Positions 1 to 6,467 of a stretch of DNA of 13,546 bases are shown here, one piece after another; within the stretch, counting starts at the first letter, position 1; each line of letters opens with the position of its first letter. Origin of the DNA: Candidatus Saccharibacteria bacterium UBA6575 (GTDB taxonomy: Bacteria; Patescibacteriota; Saccharimonadia; Saccharimonadales; Saccharimonadaceae); the NCBI GenBank assembly GCA_002434005.1, contig DJJF01000033.1, forward strand, positions 51,584-65,129. Direction: 5' to 3'. Below the pieces are notes generated by a model. It was not told where the DNA came from and made no database searches. It saw only the letters and a program-made list of their open reading frames with translations. The position numbers were made by a program, and so were the translations under genes.

Positions 1-23
1 TCTGCAACTTGTAATTCTGCCAC
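1..23 (-). CDS. atpA: ATP synthase F1 alpha subunit, N-terminal fragment
   Basis: Only the first seven codons and two bases are in the window, reading MAELQVA from a GTG start at 23-21. The reading frame runs off the left edge. A Shine-Dalgarno-like AGGAG overlaps the TAG stop of the upstream delta-subunit gene, about 8 bases before the GTG. The assignment rests mainly on gene order, since atpA follows atpH in almost all bacterial F-ATPase operons, and on a start resembling typical AtpA N-termini (MAEL...). The fragment is too short to identify on sequence alone. Confidence 0.7.
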
Positions 24-34
24 GTTACGTTCTC

Positions 35-421
35 CTACGCCGTCAATTTGTCTAATTTAGTTACTACCGAAGCATCGAGTTGACGATCAGGAAGTTCCAA
101 TCGTATTCCACCGATGAGTGATTCATCTACTCGTTCGCGAAGCACCACAGTCTTTACGTTTTCGTAATGGTCCTTTACGAATGAGTCGATGGTTTTTTTA
201 GCATCTGCCGAAAGTTTACGTGCCGATACGACCGTACCCACAACTACTCCGCGGTCGATCAGAGCCGTTTCAATGTCACGCACCAGTAAGTCCGCTTCGT
301 TTTTGCGGCCAGAATCGAGCAGATAGCCAGCAATCTCGTTGAGTACCTTGCTACGAGATTCGCCACCAGCAATCCGGACTGCAGCCTGCGAAGCGATCTT
401 ACGTCGTGACAACACAGCCAT
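35..421 (-). CDS. atpH: ATP synthase F1 delta subunit, short form
   Basis: The delta subunit (OSCP in mitochondria) links the peripheral b stalk to the top of the F1 head. The protein is 128 residues, clearly shorter than the usual 170-180. The C-terminal part is recognisable: residues about 100-126 carry ESLIGGIRLELPDRQLD followed by a short helix, matching the family's LIGG...D..S signature region. The N-terminal helical domain, normally about 105 residues, is reduced to roughly 60 (RKIASQAAVRIAGG onward). The ATG follows the TAA of atpF with no gap (TAAATG), so translation is probably coupled. No frameshift is apparent, because no better start or missing domain can be seen in the atpF side of the sequence. 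The identification is secure from position and C-terminus; whether the short N-domain is fully functional cannot be judged. Confidence 0.88.
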   Translation of the reverse strand: MAVLSRRKIASQAAVRIAGGESRSKVLNEIAGYLLDSGRKNEADLLVRDIETALIDRGVVVGTVVSARKLSADAKKTIDSFVKDHYENVKTVVLRERVDESLIGGIRLELPDRQLDASVVTKLDKLTA

Positions 422-973
422 TTAGCGCCTCGCGCCTTCGACAGATTTTTTAATAAGCGCAGTATCGAGCTTTTCATCTGCTACCCCAGCAACGGCCAGT
501 GAAGCAGCCTTCTTAACTAGCTGGACCGTGTCCTTCTCTAGGGCTTTACGTGCAGCTAATACGTCCTTCTTGATATCTTCTTGCGCTTCGGCAACGATGC
601 GCTCAGAGCGTGCTTTTGCCTGACTCTCGGCTTTCTCGATCATCTGAGTGGCTTCATCCTTGGCAGTTGATACAATATCAGCTGCTTCTGTACGTGCTTT
701 TTTGAGTGTTGCCTCAATTTTAGCCTGCGCCTCATCTGCCTTTTTTTCGGCCTGCTCGGCAGCCTTACCAGCTTCTTCTATCTTGGCCTGACGGTCGTCG
801 ACTGCTTTCATAAGCACAGGGAACACGAACTTGCCGAGTAACAGAACCAGAACAATAAAGGCGATTGCCTGGAAGATTAGCATCTCAAGATTGATGCCAA
901 GCGAACTAAACAGATCACCCGATCCCTCAGAGTGGGCTGTTTCTGCAGCCAAGTACGTGATATTTCGTAACAT
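422..973 (-). CDS. atpF: ATP synthase Fo b subunit (peripheral stalk)
   Basis: This 183-residue protein has the b-subunit layout. A polar N-terminal stretch of about 28 residues is followed by one membrane helix at about 31-49 (MLIFQAIAFIVLVLLLGKF). From about residue 55 to 165 there is a long, highly charged, alanine-rich coiled coil (AEQAEKKADEAQAKIEATL and onward). The b dimer forms the outer stalk that holds F1 still against the turning c-ring, binding the a subunit in the membrane and the delta subunit on top. The N-terminal stretch before the membrane helix is longer than in E. coli b; M31 is an alternative start, but AGGAT lies about 11 bases before the annotated ATG. The gene lies 23 bases after atpE and abuts atpH. 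Confidence 0.95.
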   Translation of the reverse strand: MLRNITYLAAETAHSEGSGDLFSSLGINLEMLIFQAIAFIVLVLLLGKFVFPVLMKAVDDRQAKIEEAGKAAEQAEKKADEAQAKIEATLKKARTEAADIVSTAKDEATQMIEKAESQAKARSERIVAEAQEDIKKDVLAARKALEKDTVQLVKKAASLAVAGVADEKLDTALIKKSVEGARR

Positions 974-996
974 GTCTTAAAAATCCTGACGCTTGC

Positions 997-1209
997 TTAA
1001 ATGAACTTCGCGATGATCGCAACAACGATACCGATAATTGCCAACGAGTCAGCAAAGACGATAGCGGTGATCATAAGTGTACGAATGTTCGAAAGCTGTT
1101 CCGGGTTGCGTCCAAATGCGTTCAACGCACCGTTACCGATAAAACCGATACCGATGGCTGCACCAAGTGCTGGCAGGGCGTATGCGAGACCGAATGCTAG
1201 TTGTTCCAT
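997..1209 (-). CDS. atpE: ATP synthase Fo c subunit (rotor ring)
   Basis: A 70-residue hairpin of two membrane helices (about 4-30 and 44-68) joined by the polar loop GRNPEQ at 33-38, which contacts the central stalk. The ion-binding carboxylate is Asp54 in FADSLAIIG, at the position of the Glu in the more common F(I/V)EALAIYG. The Gln in helix 1 that marks sodium-binding rings is absent: the aligned position, 13 residues before the loop Arg, is Ile21. Proton coupling is therefore more likely. A clear AAGGAG sits 10 bases before the ATG, the best ribosome-binding site in the operon, as expected for the subunit needed in most copies. The gap to atpB is 40 bases. An antisense ORF covering this gene on the plus strand is a shadow. 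Confidence 0.97.
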   Translation of the reverse strand: MEQLAFGLAYALPALGAAIGIGFIGNGALNAFGRNPEQLSNIRTLMITAIVFADSLAIIGIVVAIIAKFI

Positions 1210-1249
1210 GTAGTTATAACTCCTTGTTTTATTACCTAAATTATATCAT

Positions 1250-2068
1250 TCACTCTGATGTGGCCTTGGCGGTGTGATCAGGAGCAGAATGTTCAGAAGA
1301 AGAATCGTGCGAGCCGTGGCTTTCGACTGCCAAGCCCGTAAAAATAACGGTGAGGATAAAGAATACGTATGCCTGGATAAAGCCGATAAAGAGCTCAAAT
1401 GCCATAAAGGCAGGAAGCAGGGCAACGGATAGATAGCTCGTTAAGACAGCGATAATGAGTAGTAATATTTCGCCGGCGAAGCAGTTACCGAACATACGCA
1501 GGCTGAGGGCGGCATATCGTGAAAACTCACCAATCAACTCCAAAATACCTTCGAATGCGCCCACAAAATCTTTCAGTGGGTTCCGCAAGTATCGCTTAGC
1601 ATTGCCAATGGGACCATGTGCCCTGAATGCATAGAACTGCACCATAACCATAACGATGATAGCTACGGCAAATGTAAAGTTAAGATCGGCAGCGATCGAA
1701 CGGAGGACGGACGCGTCGTTATATGTAATCGACTCTAGGCCAGGTAACACACTCATCCAATAGCTAAATAACATGTAAAAGAATATTGTCAGCGCAAGCG
1801 GTGCTACTTTACGAGCCAGCTTTTTATCAGGAATTACGCTGTCAATTTGGCTTAACATACCCTCGAACGCCCACTGCACAAGTCCGACGAATCGATTGTA
1901 TTTGCCTCGTTTCACCATGCTCGTTACATAACCAAAAACAATAAGTAAAAGAATCAGGCTAACCCCACCGGTTAACAGGGAGTTCGTTACGCCGAATCCA
2001 CCAATACTAAATAATTCCTGCGAAGCAAGATGGACGGGAATTTCGGTTGCTGCGACTGTCGTTATCAT
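1250..2068 (-). CDS. atpB: ATP synthase Fo a subunit
   Basis: This 272-residue, multi-pass membrane protein forms the two half-channels that carry ions to and from the c-ring. The essential arginine is present as Arg191 in ALSLRMFGNCFAGE, the family signature in the long helix facing the ring. The C-terminal helix also fits the family: ELFIGFIQAYVFFILT, with Glu225 and Gln232. Hydrophobic segments lie at about 30-50, 88-110, 132-148, 186-210 and 215-246. The C-terminal tail (about 249-272) is hydrophilic and His/Ser-rich (ESHGSHDSSSEH), unlike E. coli AtpB. The ATG overlaps the stop of the upstream AtpI-like gene in an ATGA, so the two are probably translationally coupled. Confidence 0.96.
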   Translation of the reverse strand: MITTVAATEIPVHLASQELFSIGGFGVTNSLLTGGVSLILLLIVFGYVTSMVKRGKYNRFVGLVQWAFEGMLSQIDSVIPDKKLARKVAPLALTIFFYMLFSYWMSVLPGLESITYNDASVLRSIAADLNFTFAVAIIVMVMVQFYAFRAHGPIGNAKRYLRNPLKDFVGAFEGILELIGEFSRYAALSLRMFGNCFAGEILLLIIAVLTSYLSVALLPAFMAFELFIGFIQAYVFFILTVIFTGLAVESHGSHDSSSEHSAPDHTAKATSE

Positions 2069-2319
2069 GAATTCTTTACGTTCCTAAATTGTTGTCGAAT
2101 GAGAAGGGCTGCTATGACAATACCGATCGTTACGCCTACAAGCGACCATAGTGGGCCGGTACCCCAACTTGTGTCCGCCCATAGACCTAAAGCCGTTAGT
2201 CCTAGCGTCGGTACGAACATCCTCCACGTTGTATCGAGCATAGTTGCAAGCAATAAAACGACCGTCGTTCGTTCCGGCGGTCTGGGAGTGCCGCTCGGTG
2301 TATCGTCTGGCGCCCTCAT
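2065..2319 (-). CDS. AtpI/AtpZ-like small membrane protein, first gene of the ATP synthase operon
   Basis: The reading frame is open further upstream, but the ATG at 2319-2317 is the best start. It gives an 84-residue protein and lies immediately downstream of the operon promoter. There is a polar N-terminus (RAPDDTPSGTPRPPER), then two membrane segments at about 18-45 and 52-76, with the pattern PTLGLTALGLWADTSWGTGP between and into them. This pattern is typical of AtpI/AtpZ proteins, which precede atpB in many F-ATPase operons and are linked to c-ring assembly and possibly divalent cation transport. Its stop overlaps the atpB start by 4 bases. No ribosome-binding site is visible before the ATG, and the -10-like sequence ends only 8 bases upstream, suggesting a leaderless message. 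Family membership is inferred from size, topology and position. Confidence 0.72.
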   Translation of the reverse strand: MRAPDDTPSGTPRPPERTTVVLLLATMLDTTWRMFVPTLGLTALGLWADTSWGTGPLWSLVGVTIGIVIAALLIRQQFRNVKNS

Positions 2320-2323
2320 GTAC

Positions 2324-2335
2324 ACTATATATAGT
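2324..2335. promoter_or_regulatory. Shared palindromic -10 core between the ATP synthase operon and the small CxxC gene
   Basis: ACTATATATAGT is a perfect 12-base palindrome in the 41-base gap between two divergent genes. Its centre TATATA (2328-2333) can serve as a -10 element on both strands. On the minus strand it ends 8 bases before the AtpI-like ATG. On the plus strand it lies 27 bases before the ATG at 2361, with GAGAGGA (2343-2349) as ribosome-binding site. A minus-strand extended -10, TGATACTAT (2339-2331), overlaps it. No good -35 is visible for either direction. If both promoters are real, RNA polymerase can occupy only one at a time. Confidence 0.5.
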
Positions 2336-2360
2336 ATCAGACGAGAGGATCTATTACTAT

Positions 2361-2564
2361 ATGCCACGACGCCATACACCTCAACGCCACGACCGCTACA
2401 AACCAGATTTACCATGCCAGCGAAAACGTCGCTTTAAATCCGAAGCCGACGCTCTACAAGCAATCGAAACCGCCGCGCTCTATGACATACGAGTGGAACT
2501 TCTCACATATGCATGCCCATACTGCACAGGCTGGCACTTAAGCTCTGTAAAATCTAGTAAATAA
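2361..2564 (+). CDS. Small CxxC protein, possible zinc-ribbon/knuckle, unknown function
   Basis: This 67-residue basic protein starts at the ATG at 2361; the frame is open upstream, but GAGAGGA lies 11 bases before this ATG. The N-terminus is rich in Arg, His and Lys. Residues about 24-45 form a likely helix (SEADALQAIETA) after CQRKRRFKS, and the end carries CPYCTGWHLSS. The combination of a single Cys near residue 19, a CPYC pair and a nearby His looks like a small metal-binding fold. I recall similar short hypothetical proteins ending in CPYCxGWHL, but I know of no function. It is divergent from the ATP synthase operon and overlaps the RCC1 pilin gene tail-to-tail by 11 bases. Basic charge and metal ligands would fit nucleic-acid binding, which is inference only. 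Confidence 0.72.
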   Translation: MPRRHTPQRHDRYKPDLPCQRKRRFKSEADALQAIETAALYDIRVELLTYACPYCTGWHLSSVKSSK

Positions 2565-4359
2565 TCGACTTTGGTGGATCTTTAATGACATTTGGCGCCA
2601 AGATCGGAGCTGTATAGTACCGCGTTACGCCATCTTGGATTCCAAAGAAGCTATTATTAGCACGACCCCAGCAATAAAGTTGGTTCGAAAAGTTCATCGC
2701 GCAAAAACTCCAGTTGCCGGCGAATATCTTCCGAAACTTCATACCGTTCGCGGTGACCTTTACGGCAATCCCAGAGCTTATGGTACCGTTCCAGTTTGCA
2801 TGCCAGCTAGCATCATACACATGCCCAGCAGTAGCAGAGCCTGGATCACTGGCCAGTATGTAACCAGGCGATGTATTTCCATCCCCATGCATCGAGAACT
2901 GTCCTAGCCCCCAACACCACGCTTCATCATTTATATCAATTCCACATGCGCTAAAAGCCCCGTATCGCATTGATTTAAACTGCATACAACTACTACCACT
3001 GCCTAAATTCTTAACACAGTTAGTAGGACTAGCGCGGTTAGCAACCGTGCCCCAACCGTCATCGGGTCCGTACCCGCTATCACCGGCCTGGCCTTTAAAG
3101 TTGGCACCAAAGCAGCGTAGCTCATTAGTTGTATACCGAGCACACATTTCGTCTGAGCCGCTTAATAGCTCAACTATATTGGTTGATGATATACCGGTAG
3201 GGGTGGTATTTACATCGAAGCCACGACTTGTTAAGCCGGGACAGTCTGACACGACTGGATTTGGCTCCCCTGGTATGCGACAAAACCAATTTGCTGCACT
3301 ATTCACTCGTAAACCCCAGCACCAGATTTGACCCGCAGCAATACCACACACATGATGCGAACCACCGGCAACATCAGTATAGTTTGAACCAGTAGCGCGC
3401 ATAGGTGATGAGTAAGCAGCACCATTCGGAATTGCAGAATTTCCAAAGTTGTAATTTAGATTTCCGCCCCAGCAGTAGATATATGCACTTGCTTCAGTAC
3501 TAAGCCCACAAGTACTGTAATTTAACATCGTGACCTTCTTCCACCTCCCGGTCGTATTTTGTCCTGCAACTACAAGAGTTGGTACCGACGTATTACTCGA
3601 CGACCCGTTACCCAAGAATGAACTGTAATTGTATCCCCAACAATATGCATAGTCCGTAGTAGCAATAGCGCAGAAGCTTGACTGCGGGCCACCACTAACA
3701 ATCGACTTAAAGCGTAGTGACCCGCTCACGGGTTTAGCTTCGGAATGCGCCGTAGTTGTACCATCCCCAAGCTGGCCATAGGTATTATCTCCCCAGCAGT
3801 ATATCTGTTGATCATATGCAAGTGCACATGCAGACACTGTGTCTCTTCCGAAAACAATATCTTTCCACTGCGTCAGCCGGACACGCACACTCGATGCCTT
3901 TGCTTGCGTAGTAGAGGCTGTACTGCCAGACGCTTTGACATTGTCGAGCGAGGCTGTGACCGTCACTGTCTGTATGCCATTAGCATCCGTATTGACCGTT
4001 CCACTTACGCTAAATGTGGTTCTCAAAACCGTTTGGTTATTTGAATTTTTTACATCTAGAAGATACGCGCTGCCGCCATTAGATGTTCCGTCACATTTTG
4101 TATCAGGTCGTAAAGTTCCGCTAGCCCAGGCCACAACACCTAGATTCTTCTCAAGACATTTTTGAGCCATAGTGCGACCTGAATCAACCGCATCCGCCAA
4201 TGCCTTCGCCTTGTACTGCTCCTTCAAAGACGTGTTGATAGAGCTGGTTGCAACCAAACCTGTCAGTAGCACCATTAGCATTACAACTGATGCAATCATT
4301 ACTGTCGGCAACGCGAAGCCATACTTCGTGGCATGCTTATTAGATCTTGTATATCTCAA
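2554..4359 (-). CDS. Type IV pilin-like protein with a seven-repeat, Cys-paired RCC1 beta-propeller head
   Basis: This 601-residue protein begins with a class III prepilin leader: 14 polar residues, then G14-F15 in KYGFALPTVMIA, the expected prepilin peptidase cut, and a hydrophobic helix to about residue 38. The usual Glu at mature position 5 is Thr, as in minor pilins of the PilX/GspK kind that sit at the pilus tip. A short pilin-like domain follows, with Cys68 and Cys89. Residues about 165-580 form an RCC1-type propeller: seven repeats of the type C-x8-11-C-W/F-G, with Cys pairs 178/188, 230/240, 284/296, 338/347, 406/416, 472/482 and 553/563. Each blade therefore probably has its own disulfide, fitting an extracellular location. 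The start is TTG with AAGG 11 bases upstream; no ATG precedes the cleavage site. The gene begins 5 bases after its sister pilin gene. Likely role: surface or pilus-tip adhesin (inference). Confidence 0.85.
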   Translation of the reverse strand: MRYTRSNKHATKYGFALPTVMIASVVMLMVLLTGLVATSSINTSLKEQYKAKALADAVDSGRTMAQKCLEKNLGVVAWASGTLRPDTKCDGTSNGGSAYLLDVKNSNNQTVLRTTFSVSGTVNTDANGIQTVTVTASLDNVKASGSTASTTQAKASSVRVRLTQWKDIVFGRDTVSACALAYDQQIYCWGDNTYGQLGDGTTTAHSEAKPVSGSLRFKSIVSGGPQSSFCAIATTDYAYCWGYNYSSFLGNGSSSNTSVPTLVVAGQNTTGRWKKVTMLNYSTCGLSTEASAYIYCWGGNLNYNFGNSAIPNGAAYSSPMRATGSNYTDVAGGSHHVCGIAAGQIWCWGLRVNSAANWFCRIPGEPNPVVSDCPGLTSRGFDVNTTPTGISSTNIVELLSGSDEMCARYTTNELRCFGANFKGQAGDSGYGPDDGWGTVANRASPTNCVKNLGSGSSCMQFKSMRYGAFSACGIDINDEAWCWGLGQFSMHGDGNTSPGYILASDPGSATAGHVYDASWHANWNGTISSGIAVKVTANGMKFRKIFAGNWSFCAMNFSNQLYCWGRANNSFFGIQDGVTRYYTAPILAPNVIKDPPKSIIY

Positions 4360-4364
4360 TGTGT

Positions 4365-6038
4365 TTAGTACCTTGTTAGTGTCGGTGAGTAGATTGTGGT
4401 TGTTTGTGGCAAGCCATAGCGGCTCGACGTACCAGCTGGAAGCGAGATACCATTGTATACCCAGCCTATTGACCCGAGTGCCGCAGCATCCGGGTTATTC
4501 ACTACACTTACGTAACTCGAAGTATAGTTCGCTATATACATTTTATCATCCGGTGCCCGAAGTACCTGTCCACCGCCATCACTACCTGGCGTTGGTTGGG
4601 TGCTTCCCACATACTGCTCGGTTGCTTTCACACCAGCATCTGATGATGCACCTATCAGGCTATACCGTACGAGACGAGCGGGGTAGAGGGTTGACGCGTA
4701 AATGTAATCCCCAGAAGGTGAAAAGTCCGCCGAGTATCCGTGATTATTTTCGGTAGTATACGCATTCCAGGCGAACTGATTTGTTACAACACCAGTCAGC
4801 GCGTTAAAGCCCATTACTCTGATCATTCCATTAATATACGAGCACGTTCCTATGCAGTGGTTGCCAGCCATCATCACTAAGCGGCTGTAGTTATAATTGA
4901 AATTCAGAGACCCAAAACCTGAGTTACCTGAATACCCAGGATACTGAGATACTGCCGAGTATGTATACGACGTCGGCGGACCTGTCACAACACCGCTATT
5001 ACTAAATGAGAATACGAGCACTCTTGTTGTAAAAGGGCTGAACGTCAGCACCCAGTAGCCAGATCCATCTGCCTTTGGAGCGGCCGTCAGCGCCTCCGAG
5101 GAGTAATCGGTAGTACCGGGCCAGAGATCTATCTTTTTTCGAGTCACATCGACATCGCCGAGGCCACCGTTCAAACTCATATCAATAACCGTCGAGAAAA
5201 GTTCGCCTGCGTTCGTATACAAGTTTTCTGCGTTATTCGATATAACCACATACTTGCTTTCGTCCGATCCGATAGGGAACACGACCGCACCTTGTGTGGT
5301 GCTACCGTTTGCACCCAGTCCGCTACCATTAGCCATCGCCGTCCCGTTCCTGTTCCAGATCGTGATTCCGTTCGTCCAGAATTGTAGTTGGCCGCCTTTA
5401 GTCGATATGGCCGTGGATCCTTCGATTGCCGTACACCCCCCACCAGGGCAGGGTACCTGGAATGAGCTCATGGAATTCCCGGTGTTACCGAAATCAAAAC
5501 CTACGCGATTACCGAACATCCAGTACCGCTTTGCAGGTCGTGAAAGACTCGGGTTATTTTTAAAGACAAGCGATTGGTGCTGGTCGTTTACTCGTGATGA
5601 CGCCAGTACGCGTCCACTCTTAAGCAGACTCACACTACCGGTTATATCGTACTTGCGCTCCGAGCCATTGCCGGTGGCTACCGATACTTCAAATGTTGAT
5701 CGATAGCCTTGTTCATCCGTCACCCCGCAGCGAGCGTCAGTACTCGTAATTGGGCAGGGGAACAGCTCTGCGCCGGTACAGTCCGTATTCGGTTTGAGTG
5801 TATTCGTTGTCCACTGTGGAACAAAGTTATATTTTTTTAAACACGAGTATGCGAATACACTGCCGCTTTCAGCGGCGTCATTTGCAAGCTTTTGAAAGTA
5901 TTGGTCACGTAGGGCAGAGTTGATACTGCTCGTCGCTACCAGGCCAGACAGCAAAACCATGAACATCACAATAGATGCGATCATGACGGTCGGAAGCGCA
6001 AATCCCCTCTGAGGCCTCATCCCATTCGCGTGTTTCAT
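4365..6038 (-). CDS. Type IV pilin-like protein with a Bacteroidetes-type beta-propeller head
   Basis: I chose the ATG at 6038 (557 residues) because it gives a short polar leader ending in QRG-FALPTVMIA and follows an extended -10, TGCTATGAT. Upstream in-frame ATGs at 6083 and 6056 are possible, and the frame is open to 6218, but none has a ribosome-binding site. The mature helix (13-40) is nearly identical to that of the next gene and also lacks Glu5. From about residue 170 the head starts with YWMFGNRVGFDF. It continues with AIEGSTAIST, FWTNGITIWNRN, MANGSGLG and VVFP. Near the end come APDDKMYIA, SVVNNPDA and YGLPQ. I recognise this order as the propeller found at the N-terminus of many Bacteroidetes gliding/T9SS-sorted proteins (WYFGNxAGLDF...YTDGxxVWNRN...GPDGKIYVA...GLPNF). 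It is the first gene of a two-gene unit. Likely a displayed adhesin or sensor; the ligand is unknown. Confidence 0.82.
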   Translation of the reverse strand: MKHANGMRPQRGFALPTVMIASIVMFMVLLSGLVATSSINSALRDQYFQKLANDAAESGSVFAYSCLKKYNFVPQWTTNTLKPNTDCTGAELFPCPITSTDARCGVTDEQGYRSTFEVSVATGNGSERKYDITGSVSLLKSGRVLASSRVNDQHQSLVFKNNPSLSRPAKRYWMFGNRVGFDFGNTGNSMSSFQVPCPGGGCTAIEGSTAISTKGGQLQFWTNGITIWNRNGTAMANGSGLGANGSTTQGAVVFPIGSDESKYVVISNNAENLYTNAGELFSTVIDMSLNGGLGDVDVTRKKIDLWPGTTDYSSEALTAAPKADGSGYWVLTFSPFTTRVLVFSFSNSGVVTGPPTSYTYSAVSQYPGYSGNSGFGSLNFNYNYSRLVMMAGNHCIGTCSYINGMIRVMGFNALTGVVTNQFAWNAYTTENNHGYSADFSPSGDYIYASTLYPARLVRYSLIGASSDAGVKATEQYVGSTQPTPGSDGGGQVLRAPDDKMYIANYTSSYVSVVNNPDAAALGSIGWVYNGISLPAGTSSRYGLPQTTTIYSPTLTRY

Positions 6039-6051
6039 AGCGGTTACGTCT

Positions 6052-6060
6052 ATCATAGCA
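6052..6060 (-). promoter_or_regulatory. Extended -10 promoter of the two-gene pilin unit
   Basis: On the minus strand TGCTATGAT (6060-6052) matches the extended -10 pattern TGnTATAAT with one mismatch in the hexamer. The hexamer ends 13 bases before the ATG at 6038, predicting a leader of only about 6 bases. There is no convincing -35. Other TATACA-like hexamers lie further upstream at 6104-6116 and could serve a longer form of the protein. Confidence 0.45.
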
Positions 6061-6105
6061 CCAATAGCAACGTTCGAAGTCATATATGCTACATGAATTT
6101 TAGTG

Positions 6106-6111
6106 TATAAT
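6106..6111 (+). promoter_or_regulatory. -10 element of the glutaredoxin gene
   Basis: A perfect TATAAT preceded by TG lies 38 bases before the GTG start. It would give a leader of about 32 bases containing AAGGAG at 6135-6140. No clear -35 is seen at the right distance. It is divergent from the pilin promoters, so the gap is a two-way promoter region. Confidence 0.55.
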
Positions 6112-6149
6112 GTATAGTAACTTAACACACGAAAAAGGAGTGAACTACC

Positions 6150-6422
6150 GTGAGTGACCAACCAGCCGTTACCGTATACAGTACAACGTGGTGCGCGTTC
6201 TGCGCGACAGAGAAGCAATGGCTCGATAAGCTTGGTGTAAAGTATGTTTCAAAGAACATCGAAGAGGATGAAGACGCCAACAAAGAACTCCTAGATAAGC
6301 TTGGTGGTAACTTCACGGGTGTCCCTGTAACAGATATCGCAGGCGAGATGATCCTCGGGTTCAATCGTCCAGCGCTCCAAGCCGCTCTCGATAAGAACGA
6401 CCTGGTTCCTGCAGCAGCCTAG
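6150..6422 (+). CDS. Glutaredoxin-family thiol oxidoreductase
   Basis: This 90-residue protein has a thioredoxin fold of glutaredoxin size. The redox pair is Cys15-Ala-Phe-Cys18 in STTWCAFC after a first beta strand (AVTVY). The cis-proline loop is TGVPVT (Pro59), followed by the C-terminal GFNRPALQAAL helix. These are the conserved glutathione/mycothiol-type glutaredoxin landmarks, and the protein resembles mycoredoxin or NrdH-like members more than classical Grx1, whose site is CPYC. It would reduce disulfides in the cytoplasm, with a low-molecular-weight thiol or thioredoxin reductase as electron donor; which one cannot be read here. The start is GTG with AAGGAG 9 bases upstream. The next gene begins 45 bases on in the same direction. 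It sits divergently beside two disulfide-rich surface proteins, but a functional link is speculation. Confidence 0.88.
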   Translation: MSDQPAVTVYSTTWCAFCATEKQWLDKLGVKYVSKNIEEDEDANKELLDKLGGNFTGVPVTDIAGEMILGFNRPALQAALDKNDLVPAAA

Positions 6423-6467
6423 TCGCTTACGCTTGCGAGCAATAGATTCGAGGCCTATCTTTATTAG

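Noticed and set aside
997..1209. Sodium-type c-ring.
   Set aside because: Asp54 is followed by Ser, but the helix-1 Gln needed for sodium binding is Ile21.
1001..1213. Plus-strand ORF of 70 codons opposite atpE.
   Set aside because: A shadow of the conserved c-subunit gene; atpE itself has the ribosome-binding site and family motifs.
6039..6218. N-terminal extension of the first pilin gene to 6218, 6083 or 6056.
   Set aside because: The extension would put up to 60 unrelated residues before the prepilin cleavage site. It has no ribosome-binding site, and the longest form would run across the glutaredoxin start.
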